The translations under genes were made by a program, and so were the position numbers. Below the pieces are notes generated by a model. That model was not told the origin of the DNA. It ran no database searches and worked only from the letters and a program-made list of their open reading frames with translations. From the NCBI GenBank assembly GCA_025934895.1, contig JAICWH010000010.1, forward strand, positions 1-41,765: a stretch of DNA of 41,765 bases, written 5' to 3'. Source of the DNA: Nocardioidaceae bacterium (lineage in GTDB: Bacteria; Actinomycetota; Actinomycetes; Propionibacteriales; Nocardioidaceae). This document shows positions 1-8,627 of this stretch, piece after piece (the first letter of the stretch is position 1; each line of letters starts with the position of its first letter).

Positions 1-1
1 C

Positions 2-3000
2 GAGGTGGACCCCTCCGTCCTCCTCGGGAGTGACGAGGGAGGCGACCACACCGACCACGTCGCCGATGCAGCGCAGCCCAGCGCCCGGGACGCCGGGACC
101 CTCGGCCGGGCCGCCGCTCCCGCCGAACCGTCGCCGGCCACCTCGCTTCTGTTCCAGGCTCCTGATCCCGCCGCCGCCCCGAAACGCACGAGGCGGCGGG
201 TGGGCAGCCAGCCGGCGCCGGTGCCGGCATCCGACGACCTCGACGGGGCAGGCGCGCGCACGCAGCCCATCCCAGCGGAGGGACGCGCCGACGAGGACCT
301 GCCCGTGGCCGGCCGCGACGACGCCCCGGACGGCGTCCCCTGGGACAGCCCGCGAGCCGCCGGCGTGGACAACGGCGACGCGGCTCAGGGCGACCGCGGT
401 GAACCCGACGCCGGTGAACCCGACGCCGGTGATATCGACGCCAGTGAGACCGACGACGAGCAGAGCGGCAACCGCCGCCGCCGCCGCCGCGGGGGCCGGC
501 GCCGCAGGCGGGGCGGCAGCGGAGACGGCGATGACGCCGCGGAGGACCCAGCCACCGGGACCGGCACGGAGACGAGTGCCGCAGCGGGTGACGCCGAGCC
601 GGACCAGGTCGCACCGACCGGTCGCCAGGGCGGCCGGGGCCAGCGCACCCAGAAGGGCGACCGCAGCGCCGCCGAGACCAAGGACAAGAACGACAAGGAC
701 GACAAGGACGAGGACAAGGACAAGGACAAGGACAAGGACAAGGACTCCGGCTCGGGGGAGGGCCAGCGCGGCCCTGGAGAAGACCGGAGCGACGACCAGG
801 ACGAGTCCGAGGGCCAGGACGAGGGCACCGGCTCACGCCGACGCCGCCGGCGCAGGCGCACCGGCGAGGACGGCGACGGCGGCTCCGACGAGCCGCACAC
901 CGTGGTCAAGGTCCGCAAGCCGCGCACCGCCGAGGACGAGATCACCAGCCTGCACGGATCAACCCGGCTCGAGGCGAAGAAGCAGCGCCGTCGCGAGGGT
1001 CGAGAGGCCGGCCGCCGCCGGGCCCCGATCGTCAGCGAAGCCGAGTTCCTGGCCCGTCGCGAGGCCGTGGACCGGGTGATGGTGATCCGCCAACGCGAGG
1101 ACCTCACGCAGATCGCCGTCCTCGAGGACAAGGTGCTCGTCGAGCACTACGTCGCCCGGGAGTCACAGACGTCGCTGATCGGCAACGTCTACCTCGGCCG
1201 GGTGCAGAACGTGCTGCCGTCGATGGAGGCCGCCTTCATCGACATCGGCAAGGGCCGCAACGCGGTGCTGTACGCCGGTGAGGTCAACTGGGACTCCCTG
1301 GGAGCCGGCAACGGACCGCGCAAGATCGAGCAGGTCCTCAAGTCGGGCCAGCCGATCCTGGTGCAGGTCAGCAAGGACCCGATCGGACACAAGGGGGCGC
1401 GGCTGACCAGCCAGGTCAGCCTGCCCGGTCGGTTCCTGGTGTACGTGCCGGACGGCACCACCAGCGGCATCTCGCGCAAGCTGCCGGACACCGAGCGGAG
1501 CCGGCTCAAGGCGCTGCTCAAGGACATCGTCCCGGACACCGCCGGGGTGATCGTGCGGACCGCGGCCGAAGGGGCCTCCGAGGACGAGCTCACGCTCGAC
1601 GTACAGCGGCTGACGGCCCGCTGGGCCGAGATCGAGGCGAAGATCGCGAAGGGCAACGCCCCGCAGCTGCTGTACGGCGAACCCGACCTGACGCTGAAGG
1701 TGGTGCGCGACCTGTTCACCGAGGACTTCGGCAAGCTGGTCATCGCCGGAGACGACGCCTGGGATCTGGTCGACGGCTACGTCAAGGAGGTCGCCCCGGA
1801 CCTCGAGCAGCGTCTCGAGCGCTACACGGGTGACCAGGACGTGTTCGCGGCCTACCGCGTCGACGAGCAGATCGCCAAGGGGCTGGACCGCAAGGTCTGG
1901 CTGCCGTCGGGCGGCTCCCTGGTGATCGACCGCACGGAGGCGATGACGGTCGTCGACGTCAACACCGGCAAGTTCACCGGCTCCGGTGGCAACCTCGAGG
2001 AGACCGTCACCAAGAACAACCTCGAGGCCGCCGAGGAGATGGTTCGTCAGCTCCGGCTGCGCGACATCGGCGGCATCATCGTCGTCGATTTCATCGACAT
2101 GGTGCTGGAGAGCAACCGTGACCTCGTGCTGCGTCGCCTGGTCGAGTGTCTGGGCCGGGACCGGACCCGTCACCAGGTCGCGGAGGTCACCTCCCTGGGA
2201 CTGGTGCAGATGACCCGCAAGCGGATCGGCACCGGCCTGGTGGAGTCCTTCAGCGAGCCGTGCGACCACTGCCAGGGTCGCGGCGTAGTGATCCACCACG
2301 AGCCGGTCGAGCCGCGTCGGGCACCCGATGAGGAGCCTCGTCGCGGACGTCGCGGCGGACGAAGCCGGTCGGCGGAGGACGAGACCAGTGGAGGCGGTCG
2401 CGAGCGTGCGGCGGTGGTGGCGAAGGCGGCACCCTCGCCACGCGACATCGCGGCGATGGCCAAGCACGAGCCGCGTCCGCTCCTCGTCGCTCCGGCCGCC
2501 GAGGCGCCCGCTGCTGACCTGCCGGCGGACCAGAGCGGGGTCGAGCTGCCCGCCGTCGAGCTGCCCGCTGCTGACCTGCCCGCTGCTGACCTGCCGGCGG
2601 TCGACGTACCGCTCGGTGCGGTCCCGGTCGACCTCGAGCCCGTCGAGGCCACCTCGAGCGAGCCCCTGCCGGTCGAGGCGTCACCTCTCCCGGTCATGCA
2701 GACCGACGCGACCCCGGCGGACGTGACCCCGGCCGACACGACCCCGGCCGACGCCACCGCGGGGGAGCCGGTCGCGACCCCAGAGCCGGCACCGCCGGCA
2801 CCGCCGGCTGGTCCACGGCTGGTCACCTCCAGCCGCCGACGGGTGGTGCGCCGGCCGGCCGGACCGCCTGCGAGTGGGACGACCGTCCTCGTCGGCACGG
2901 ACCGGGCGGCCGGCCTGGACGGTTCGGCGAACGGGGGCGCGGACCCCACGGGCGACGGTGCCTTCGACGGGCCCGTCGACGCGCTCGTGGACGCCGGCCG

Positions 3001-3055
3001 CACCCCGTCCGAGCAGCCGCACGTTCCGGTGAAGAGGAAGGGGAACAGGCGCTGA
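2..3055 (+). CDS. rne: Rne/Rng family ribonuclease (RNase E/G), 5' partial
   Basis: Single-strand-specific endoribonuclease for mRNA decay and rRNA/tRNA processing. The frame is open to the window edge, so the true start may lie upstream; residues are numbered from the GTG at 5. Residues 1-350 are low complexity, rich in Arg, Asp and Lys, with an acidic/basic Asp-Lys repeat. An S1 RNA-binding domain starts near 365 (NVYLGRVQNVLPSMEAAF). Catalytic metal-binding aspartates sit in VVDVNTG (D651) and VVDFIDM (D695), 44 residues apart as in E. coli RNase E (D303/D346). The Zn-link cysteines are C753 and C756. The C-terminal tail (about 770-1016) is Pro/Ala rich with ELPAVELPAADLPAADLP and TPAD repeats, a region that varies between species and often binds partners. 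It is followed by rplU across a promoter. Identity is secure; only the start is unknown. Confidence 0.95.
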   Translation, partial: EVDPSVLLGSDEGGDHTDHVADAAQPSARDAGTLGRAAAPAEPSPATSLLFQAPDPAAAPKRTRRRVGSQPAPVPASDDLDGAGARTQPIPAEGRADEDLPVAGRDDAPDGVPWDSPRAAGVDNGDAAQGDRGEPDAGEPDAGDIDASETDDEQSGNRRRRRRGGRRRRRGGSGDGDDAAEDPATGTGTETSAAAGDAEPDQVAPTGRQGGRGQRTQKGDRSAAETKDKNDKDDKDEDKDKDKDKDKDSGSGEGQRGPGEDRSDDQDESEGQDEGTGSRRRRRRRRTGEDGDGGSDEPHTVVKVRKPRTAEDEITSLHGSTRLEAKKQRRREGREAGRRRAPIVSEAEFLARREAVDRVMVIRQREDLTQIAVLEDKVLVEHYVARESQTSLIGNVYLGRVQNVLPSMEAAFIDIGKGRNAVLYAGEVNWDSLGAGNGPRKIEQVLKSGQPILVQVSKDPIGHKGARLTSQVSLPGRFLVYVPDGTTSGISRKLPDTERSRLKALLKDIVPDTAGVIVRTAAEGASEDELTLDVQRLTARWAEIEAKIAKGNAPQLLYGEPDLTLKVVRDLFTEDFGKLVIAGDDAWDLVDGYVKEVAPDLEQRLERYTGDQDVFAAYRVDEQIAKGLDRKVWLPSGGSLVIDRTEAMTVVDVNTGKFTGSGGNLEETVTKNNLEAAEEMVRQLRLRDIGGIIVVDFIDMVLESNRDLVLRRLVECLGRDRTRHQVAEVTSLGLVQMTRKRIGTGLVESFSEPCDHCQGRGVVIHHEPVEPRRAPDEEPRRGRRGGRSRSAEDETSGGGRERAAVVAKAAPSPRDIAAMAKHEPRPLLVAPAAEAPAADLPADQSGVELPAVELPAADLPAADLPAVDVPLGAVPVDLEPVEATSSEPLPVEASPLPVMQTDATPADVTPADTTPADATAGEPVATPEPAPPAPPAGPRLVTSSRRRVVRRPAGPPASGTTVLVGTDRAAGLDGSANGGADPTGDGAFDGPVDALVDAGRTPSEQPHVPVKRKGNRR
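680..746 (+). repeat. In-frame GACAAG tandem repeat in rne
   Basis: Near-perfect hexamer GACAAG (Asp-Lys) iterated about ten times in the disordered N-terminal extension of RNase E/G. The period is a multiple of three, so copy-number change keeps the frame. The region is likely length-polymorphic between strains. Confidence 0.85.
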
Positions 3056-3065
3056 TGGCTCCGTT

Positions 3066-3095
3066 TTGACCCGTCGGGGCGGGGTTGCGTAGACT
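3066..3095 (+). promoter_or_regulatory. Putative sigma70-type promoter of rplU-rpmA
   Basis: TTGACC (3066-3071), 18-bp spacer, TAGACT (3090-3095), just after the rne stop. Predicted transcription start is near 3102, giving a 5' UTR of about 120 nt before rplU. Confidence 0.6.
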
Positions 3096-3111
3096 CGACC
3101 CTCGGTGCCCG

Positions 3112-3188
3112 GGTGCATCGTCGTGCCCGTACGGCGCAACGCCCCCGTCTCGGTCAGCGAAGGCGCGGTGAGCGTGCCGGAATGCACC
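3112..3188 (+). promoter_or_regulatory. Structured 5' leader of rplU (candidate)
   Basis: GGTGCAT (3112-3118) can pair with ATGCACC (3182-3188), enclosing a small GGCG-CAA-CGCC hairpin (3133-3143). The leader is long for this genome and precedes a ribosomal-protein gene, where autogenous control is common. The structure is inferred from complementarity only. Confidence 0.3.
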
Positions 3189-3224
3189 AGATCCTCAGAG
3201 TCCGACGAAGAGAGTGAGACCGCG

Positions 3225-3533
3225 GTGTACGCGATCGTGCGCAGTGGCGGCCAGCAGCAGAAGGTAGCTGTTGGTGACGTCATCGAGATCGACAAGGTCG
3301 CCCAGCAGGTGGGTGACTCCGTCAGCCTCCCCGTGGTGATGCTCGTGGACGGTGAGAGGGTCACCGCCGGCGCGGAGGCGCTCGGACAGGCTTCGGTGAC
3401 CGTCGAGGTGCTCGGCGCGACCAAGGGCCCGAAGATCACCATCATGAAGTTCAAGAACAAGACCGGCTACCGCAAGCGCCAGGGGCACCGCCAGAAGTAC
3501 ACCCAGGTCAGGGTCACCGACATCAGCGCCTGA
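3225..3533 (+). CDS. rplU: 50S ribosomal protein L21
   Basis: L21, a 23S rRNA-binding protein of the large subunit, 102 residues (family usually about 100-105). The start is the GTG at 3225 giving [14 protein letters not shown]; the frame is open upstream to 3105, but that part is the leader and has no L21 homology. A weak purine-rich ribosome binding site (GAAGAGA) lies about 10 nt upstream. The family signature is seen at the C-terminus ([12 protein letters not shown]). rpmA follows after 82 bp in the usual rplU-rpmA-obgE order. Confidence 0.95.
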   Translation: MYAIVRSGGQQQKVAVGDVIEIDKVAQQVGDSVSLPVVMLVDGERVTAGAEALGQASVTVEVLGATKGPKITIMKFKNKTGYRKRQGHRQKYTQVRVTDISA

Positions 3534-3615
3534 CCACGCAGCACCTGAGGCGGGCAGCACCACTGCGACCCGGCACCAGCATCCACCAGCCCACCGCACC
3601 GAAGGACTCGAACCC

Positions 3616-3873
3616 ATGGCACACAAGAAGGGCGCCGCCTCGACCAAGAACGGTCGGGACTCCAACTCGCAGCGGCTCGGTGTCAAGCGCTACGGCGGCC
3701 AGCTCGTCAACGCCGGCGAGATCATCGTTCGACAGCGGGGCACCCACTTCCATCCCGGCAACGGGGTCGGGCGCGGCGGCGACGACACGCTGTTCGCCCT
3801 GGTCGGCGGCAACGTCGAGTTCGGCACCAAGCGCGGCCGCCGGGTCGTGAACGTCCTCCCGACGGCGGAGTGA
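3616..3873 (+). CDS. rpmA: 50S ribosomal protein L27
   Basis: L27, 85 residues, located near the peptidyl-transferase centre. It begins [20 protein letters not shown] and carries the family signature [20 protein letters not shown]. There is no N-terminal extension needing cleavage (Firmicutes L27 has one). The GAAGGA ribosome binding site is about 10 nt before ATG. A long hairpin follows before obgE. Confidence 0.97.
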   Translation: MAHKKGAASTKNGRDSNSQRLGVKRYGGQLVNAGEIIVRQRGTHFHPGNGVGRGGDDTLFALVGGNVEFGTKRGRRVVNVLPTAE

Positions 3874-3914
3874 TCGCGTCCCGGAGCTGATCCGCAGCAC
3901 CACTCGAGCACCCT

Positions 3915-3952
3915 GAAGGGGCGTCCTGCGAACAGCCGCAGGGCGTCCCTTC
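3915..3952 (+). terminator. 16-bp hairpin terminator after rpmA
   Basis: GAAGGGGCGTCCTGCG (3915-3930) pairs over all 16 positions (two G-U wobbles) with 3937-3952, leaving a 6-nt loop. No U-tract follows, as is common for actinobacterial terminators. It separates the L21/L27 genes from obgE and could act as a partial terminator or RNA-stability element. Confidence 0.7.
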
Positions 3953-3963
3953 GTCGTATCCCC

Positions 3964-3981
3964 GGCGTCACTGGTGACGCC
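3964..3981 (+). promoter_or_regulatory. Perfect inverted repeat upstream of obgE
   Basis: GGCGTCAC (3964-3971), TG, GTGACGCC (3974-3981). The 2-bp centre suggests a protein-binding palindrome, or a 7-bp stem with a 4-nt loop. It lies 54 bp before obgE; the binding protein is unknown. Confidence 0.35.
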
Positions 3982-4034
3982 CCCGGCGACCCCCACAGCC
4001 CAGCAGGACACGGACGACATCGAAGGAGGCAGCC

Positions 4035-5645
4035 ATGGCCATCCCCACGTTCGTCGACCGAGTGACCCTGGAGGTGACCGCGGGACGGGGCGGCAACGGC
4101 GTCGCCTCCGTTCACCGCGAGAAGTTCAAACCGCTCGGCGGACCCGACGGCGGCAACGGCGGCTCGGGCGGGAGCGTGATCCTCCGCGTCGACCCCGATG
4201 TCACGACGCTCGTGGACTTCCACCACAGCCCGCACCGCCGCGCCGAGCACGGCGGTCACGGTGCCGGTGCGCACCGCAACGGGGCCCACGGCTCCGACCT
4301 GGTGCTCTCCGTCCCGGACGGCACCGTCGTCACCGACGACCAGGGCGCCGTGCTGGCCGACCTGATCGGCGCCGGCACCGAGATGGTCGTCGCTGCCGGT
4401 GGCCGGGGCGGTCTCGGCAATGCGGCGCTGGCCTCCTCCAAGCGCAAGGCGCCCGGCTTCGCGCTCCTCGGTGAGCCCGGCGACGACCTGACCGTGGGTC
4501 TGGAGCTCAAGGTGGTGGCCGACATCGGGCTGGTCGGCTTTCCCAGCGCTGGCAAGTCCAGCCTCGTCGCGGCCCTGTCCCGGGCCCGTCCGAAGATCGC
4601 CGACTACCCCTTCACCACGCTGGTGCCGAACCTCGGCGTGGTCACCGCGGGCGACACGACGTTCACCGTGGCCGATGTGCCCGGCCTGATCGAGGGCGCG
4701 AGCGAGGGGCGCGGCCTCGGTCACGACTTCCTCCGGCACGTGGAGCGCTGCGCGGCGCTGGTGCACGTCATCGACACCGCCACCTTGGAGCCGGACCGGG
4801 ACCCGCTGAGCGACCTCGACGTCATCGAGGCGGAGCTCGCGTCGTACGGCGGTCTGGACGACCGTCCCCGCCTGGTGGCGCTGAACAAGGTCGACGTCCC
4901 TGACGGTGGCGAGCTGGCGGACATGGTCATCGACGACTTCCGGGCGCGTGGACTGCAGGTGGTCCGCGTGTCCGCCGCCAGCCACGAGGGGCTGCGCGAG
5001 CTGTCGTTCGCGATGGCCGAGATCGTGGCCCGCAGCCGCGCCGAACGGCCCGTCGCCGAGGCGACCCGGATCGTGCTGCGGCCTAGGGGTACCACGGGCG
5101 GACCGGAGTTCACGATCCGCGAGACGGGTGAGGGCTGGCGGGTGCGCGGTCGCAAGCCCGAGCGGTGGGTCCGGCAGACCGACTTCAGCAACGACGAGGC
5201 GGTCGGCTTCCTGGCCGACCGGCTCAACCGGCTCGGGGTCGAGGACCAGCTGCTCGAGCTCGGGGCCCGCGAGGGCGACGCCGTGCTGATCGGTGCGGCC
5301 GACAACGCGGTCGTCTTCGACTTCCGGCCGATGGTGGAGACCGGCGCCGAGCTGCTCGGGCGCCGCGGTGAGGACGGCCGGCTCGAGGAGGCCCGCCCGG
5401 CCGCGCAGCGTCGCCGGGAGATCGAGGCCGCGATGGCCGCGCGGGCCGAGGGGGAGACCCGCGCCGACGTCGCCCGCCGGTTGACGTCCGACGAGGAGCT
5501 GTCGCCAGGCCCCGGCGGCGAGCCGGACTTCGGCTGGGATGAGGACGACCCCGGGCAGCACGATTCCGGGCAGCACGATTCCGGGCAGCACGATTCCGGG
5601 CAGCACGACCCCGGGCAGCACGTCGGCCCACCCACCGCCCGATGA
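4035..5645 (+). CDS. obgE: GTPase ObgE/CgtA
   Basis: Essential large-subunit assembly and stress-response GTPase, 536 residues. The ATG follows GAAGGAGG at ideal spacing. It has an N-terminal glycine-rich OBG fold (1-160; [26 protein letters not shown]) and a G domain with P-loop GFPSAGKSS (168-176), switch region [12 protein letters not shown]3 DVPGLIEGA and G4 NKVD (from N284). The C-terminal OCT domain typical of Gram-positive Obg covers about 345-430. The tail is an acidic, repetitive extension (GQHDS repeats) not needed for the fold. The stop overlaps the proB start (ATGA), implying translational coupling. Confidence 0.97.
   Translation: MAIPTFVDRVTLEVTAGRGGNGVASVHREKFKPLGGPDGGNGGSGGSVILRVDPDVTTLVDFHHSPHRRAEHGGHGAGAHRNGAHGSDLVLSVPDGTVVTDDQGAVLADLIGAGTEMVVAAGGRGGLGNAALASSKRKAPGFALLGEPGDDLTVGLELKVVADIGLVGFPSAGKSSLVAALSRARPKIADYPFTTLVPNLGVVTAGDTTFTVADVPGLIEGASEGRGLGHDFLRHVERCAALVHVIDTATLEPDRDPLSDLDVIEAELASYGGLDDRPRLVALNKVDVPDGGELADMVIDDFRARGLQVVRVSAASHEGLRELSFAMAEIVARSRAERPVAEATRIVLRPRGTTGGPEFTIRETGEGWRVRGRKPERWVRQTDFSNDEAVGFLADRLNRLGVEDQLLELGAREGDAVLIGAADNAVVFDFRPMVETGAELLGRRGEDGRLEEARPAAQRRREIEAAMAARAEGETRADVARRLTSDEELSPGPGGEPDFGWDEDDPGQHDSGQHDSGQHDSGQHDPGQHVGPPTAR
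5551..5622 (+). repeat. 15-bp tandem repeat in the 3' end of obgE
   Basis: CCGGGCAGCACGATT repeated at 5551, 5566 and 5581, then a variant ending GACC at 5596 and a partial copy at 5611. It encodes a pentapeptide repeat of the form SGQHD. The period keeps the frame, so copy number can vary without disrupting Obg. Confidence 0.9.
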
Positions 5646-6766
5646 GCCTGCGCCGGCGGGTGGCGGCCGCGTCGCGGATCGTGGTCAAGGTCGGCTCGTC
5701 CTCGCTGACCACGACGGCAGGAGGCATCGACCCGGAGCGGGTGCGCTCCCTGGTCGACGCCCTCGCCGCCGCCCGCAGGCGCGGCGCCGAGGTGGTGCTG
5801 GTCTCCTCGGGGGCCATCGCGGCCGGACTGGCCCCGCTGAACCTCCCGCGGCGCCCCCGTGATCTGGCCACCCAGCAGGCGGCTGCCTCCGTGGGTCAGG
5901 GCCTGCTGGTGCGCGGCTACAACGAGCAGTTCGCCCGGCACGGCATCATCACCGGCCAGGTGCTGCTGACCGTCGACGACGTGACCCGCCGCAGCCACTA
6001 CCGCAACGCCTACCGGACGTTCGCCCGGCTGCTGGAGATGGGCGTGCTGCCGGTCGTGAACGAGAACGACACGGTGGCGACCTCCGAGATCCGGTTCGGT
6101 GACAACGACCGGCTCGCGGCGCTGGTCGCGCACCTGGTGCACGCCGACCTGCTTCTGCTGCTGAGCGACGTGGAGGGGCTCTACGACGGGGACCCTTCGC
6201 GCGGCGGGGCCACGATGCTCCTGGAGGTCAGCTCGGAGGCCGACCTGGACGCCGTACACGTCCGCCGTACCGGCTCGGCCGGCCTGGGCACCGGCGGGAT
6301 GGCCACCAAGGTCGAGGCCGCCCGGATCGCCACCGGCGCCGGCATCCCGGTGGTGCTCGCGGCGGCGCCCCGTGCCCAGGAGGCGCTGGCCGGGGAGCCG
6401 GTGGGGACGCTGTTCCATCCCACCGGCAGGCGGCGCCCGACCCGGCTGCTGTGGCTCGCGCACGCCACCGAGCCGAAGGGCCGGATCGTGCTGGACGCGG
6501 GCGCCGTCCGGGCGCTGACCGAGCGCCGGGCGTCCCTGCTGCCCGCCGGCATCACGGCCGTGAGCGGGGTGTTCGTGGGCGGTGACCCGGTCGACCTGGT
6601 AGGGCCGGACGGCGTCCCGGTCGCCCGCGGGCTGGTCAACTACGACTCAGAGGAGCTGCCCGGTCTGCTCGGCCGGTCGACCCGGGACCTGGCGCGCGAG
6701 CTGGGCGCGCCCTACGAGAGGGAAGTCGTGCACCGCGACGACCTGGTGCTGCTGCCCTCCCCCTGA
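5642..6766 (+). CDS. proB: Glutamate 5-kinase
   Basis: ATP + L-glutamate to gamma-glutamyl phosphate, the first step of proline synthesis; 374 residues. The amino-acid-kinase domain (about 1-255) has [36 protein letters not shown] and the [12 protein letters not shown] nucleotide/substrate loop. A PUA domain covers about 275-365, as in E. coli ProB. The start overlaps the obgE stop by 4 nt. The partner proA lies about 590 bp downstream, separated by a small unknown gene and a hairpin, so the two are probably transcribed separately. Confidence 0.96.
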   Translation: MSLRRRVAAASRIVVKVGSSSLTTTAGGIDPERVRSLVDALAAARRRGAEVVLVSSGAIAAGLAPLNLPRRPRDLATQQAAASVGQGLLVRGYNEQFARHGIITGQVLLTVDDVTRRSHYRNAYRTFARLLEMGVLPVVNENDTVATSEIRFGDNDRLAALVAHLVHADLLLLLSDVEGLYDGDPSRGGATMLLEVSSEADLDAVHVRRTGSAGLGTGGMATKVEAARIATGAGIPVVLAAAPRAQEALAGEPVGTLFHPTGRRRPTRLLWLAHATEPKGRIVLDAGAVRALTERRASLLPAGITAVSGVFVGGDPVDLVGPDGVPVARGLVNYDSEELPGLLGRSTRDLARELGAPYEREVVHRDDLVLLPSP

Positions 6767-6850
6767 GGGTGCCTGCTGCACGACGGAATCCGCTGCGTAG
6801 CGCCCGCCGCACGCCAGGAACCGGTGGCGGGTGAAACATTGCGCAACATG

Positions 6851-6870
6851 CCTCCGGCCGACACCGGAGG
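6851..6870 (+). terminator. Hairpin after proB
   Basis: CCTCCGG (6851-6857), 6-nt loop, CCGGAGG (6864-6870), a perfect 7-bp stem 85 bp after the proB stop, without a U-tract. Likely terminator of the obgE-proB unit. Confidence 0.45.
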
Positions 6871-6976
6871 GCGCACACTGGGGACGTCGCCCAGGTTTCA
6901 GCAGACTCCCGACTCAGGGTCGGCGCCGGTCGCACGGTGACGGTTGGCTCTCGGGACCTGTGAGGGGTTGGTTTCG

Positions 6977-7327
6977 TTGAGCGAGCCAGGCCGCCTCTGG
7001 CACGTGACGGTGACCGTCGAAGGCGACGAGGTCGAGCCCCGCATCGTCAGCAACGCCCTGCTGCGGCTCAAGCACCAGCGGCCCTTCCTGCACTGCCTGA
7101 GGTACGCCGCCGACCGGGCCGAGATCCAGTACTGGGAGGAGGCGACGTGCCTGCTCGACGCCTCGTCGCTGGCGCTGCGGGTGTGGGACGAGCACCGCAT
7201 CACCGAGGGGCTGCCGCACTGGGAGGTGGTGGGCCTCGAGGTCCTGGAGCGACACATCTTCCGCCACCGCGGCCATGACACCAGCGGCGTCACGAACCTT
7301 CACGACGTGAGACCCCTGCCGTTCTGA
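6977..7327 (+). CDS. Conserved hypothetical protein between proB and proA
   Basis: Not recognised. The 116-residue product is small and soluble, with no signal peptide or membrane segment. I chose the TTG at 6977 (M-SEPGRLWHVTV) because AGGGG lies about 9 nt upstream; another in-frame TTG at 6944 has no such site. It begins with a beta-rich part (LWHVTVTVEGDEVEPRIVSNALLRL) and contains Cys at ALLRLKHQRPFLHCLRY and EEATCLL. The C-terminus has a His/Arg cluster (RHIFRHRGHD). Codon use matches its neighbours, so it looks genuinely coding. Function unknown; position suggests only co-inheritance with proline genes. Confidence 0.65.
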   Translation: MSEPGRLWHVTVTVEGDEVEPRIVSNALLRLKHQRPFLHCLRYAADRAEIQYWEEATCLLDASSLALRVWDEHRITEGLPHWEVVGLEVLERHIFRHRGHDTSGVTNLHDVRPLPF

Positions 7328-7340
7328 GGGTGCCGCCACC

Positions 7341-7346
7341 TAGGCT
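7341..7346 (+). promoter_or_regulatory. -10 box for leaderless proA
   Basis: TAGGCT ends 6 nt before the proA ATG (7353), so transcription probably starts at the A of ATG. No ribosome binding site lies in front of the start codon. Confidence 0.55.
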
Positions 7347-7352
7347 GGCGCC

Positions 7353-8612
7353 ATGACCGGGTCCACCAGTGACGTCGGCTTCGAAGCCGTCGCCCAGCGC
7401 GCACGCGAGGCCGCCCACAAGCTCGCCCTGGCCACCCGCGCCACCAAGGACGCCGCCCTGCACGCCATGGCGGACGCGCTGGAGGCCGGCACCGACCACG
7501 TGCTGCGCGCCAACGGCGAGGATGTGGCGACCGCTCGCGACCAAGGCACCGCCGAGGGTCTGGTCGACCGGCTCCGCCTCGACGAGGATCGGGTCGGCGC
7601 GATGGCCCAGGGCCTGCGCGACGTCGCCGGCCTGCCCGACCCGGTCGGCCAGGTGGTGCGCGGCTCGACCCTTGCCAATGGTCTCGAGCTACGCCAGGTG
7701 CGGGTGCCCTTCGGGGTGGTGGGGATCATCTACGAGGCCCGGCCGAACGTCACCGCGGACGCCGTCGGCATCTGCCTCAAGTCCGGCAACGCCGTGCTGC
7801 TGCGGGGCTCCTCGAGCGCCCGCCGCTCCAACGAGGCCGTGGTCGCGGTGCTCCGGGACGCGGCGGCGGTGGCCGGTCTGCCAGCCGATGTCGTGCAGCT
7901 CGTTCCGGGTGAGGGTCATGAGTCGGCCAAGGCCTTGATGCGGGCCCGCGGGCTGGTCGACGTGCTGATCCCCCGCGGGGGGGCCGGGCTGATCCGCTCC
8001 GTCGTGGAGGAGTCCACCGTCCCGGTGATCGAGACAGGGACGGGCAACTGCCATGTCTACGTCGACGCGGCCGCCGACCTGGACCGGGCGCTCGCGATCG
8101 TGCTGAACGCCAAGACGCACCGGCCCTCGGTGTGCAACGCGGCGGAGTCCCTGCTGGTGCATGCCGACGTCGCCGACGCATTCGTGCCGCGGGTCGTTGC
8201 GGCGCTCCAGGACGCGGGCGTCACCGTCCACGGCGACGAGGCGTTCGCCGCCTGTGAGGGAGTGGTTCCCGTGACCGAGGAGGACCACCGGCGCGAGTAC
8301 CTCTCGCTCGACATCTCGGCCTCCGTCGTACCCGACCTCGACGCGGCGGTCGAGCACATCAGGACCTACTCCTCCGGCCACACCGAGGCGATCGTCACCG
8401 ACTCCCAGCAGGCGGCCCGTCGGTTCACCGCTGCGGTCGACTCGGCCGCGGTGATGGTCAACGCCTCGACCCGGTTCACCGACGGTGCGGAGCTCGGGTT
8501 CGGCGCCGAGATCGGCATCTCCACGCAGAAGCTGCACGCGCGAGGACCGATGGGGCTGCCGGAGATGACCTCGACGAAGTTCGTCGTCACCGGTGACGGC
8601 CACGTCCGCTAG
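7353..8612 (+). CDS. proA: Gamma-glutamyl phosphate reductase
   Basis: NADPH-dependent reduction of gamma-glutamyl phosphate to glutamate-5-semialdehyde, the second step of proline synthesis. The 419-residue length is typical. Aldehyde-dehydrogenase-like fold; cofactor region [15 protein letters not shown]; catalytic cysteine C261 in [14 protein letters not shown]; the C-terminal [25 protein letters not shown] signature is complete. It acts with ProB. The start is supported by the immediately preceding -10 box. Confidence 0.97.
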   Translation: MTGSTSDVGFEAVAQRAREAAHKLALATRATKDAALHAMADALEAGTDHVLRANGEDVATARDQGTAEGLVDRLRLDEDRVGAMAQGLRDVAGLPDPVGQVVRGSTLANGLELRQVRVPFGVVGIIYEARPNVTADAVGICLKSGNAVLLRGSSSARRSNEAVVAVLRDAAAVAGLPADVVQLVPGEGHESAKALMRARGLVDVLIPRGGAGLIRSVVEESTVPVIETGTGNCHVYVDAAADLDRALAIVLNAKTHRPSVCNAAESLLVHADVADAFVPRVVAALQDAGVTVHGDEAFAACEGVVPVTEEDHRREYLSLDISASVVPDLDAAVEHIRTYSSGHTEAIVTDSQQAARRFTAAVDSAAVMVNASTRFTDGAELGFGAEIGISTQKLHARGPMGLPEMTSTKFVVTGDGHVR

Positions 8613-8627
8613 CTCGTCGTCCCGCAG

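Noticed and set aside
163-2467. Large frames on the minus strand and other frames of rne, obgE, comEC, lepA and leuS
   Set aside because: High-GC codon bias leaves long shadow frames; they lack homology, ribosome sites and good codon composition.
6944-6976. Upstream TTG at 6944 as start of the small proB-proA protein
   Set aside because: No ribosome binding site; the TTG at 6977 has a properly spaced AGGGG.
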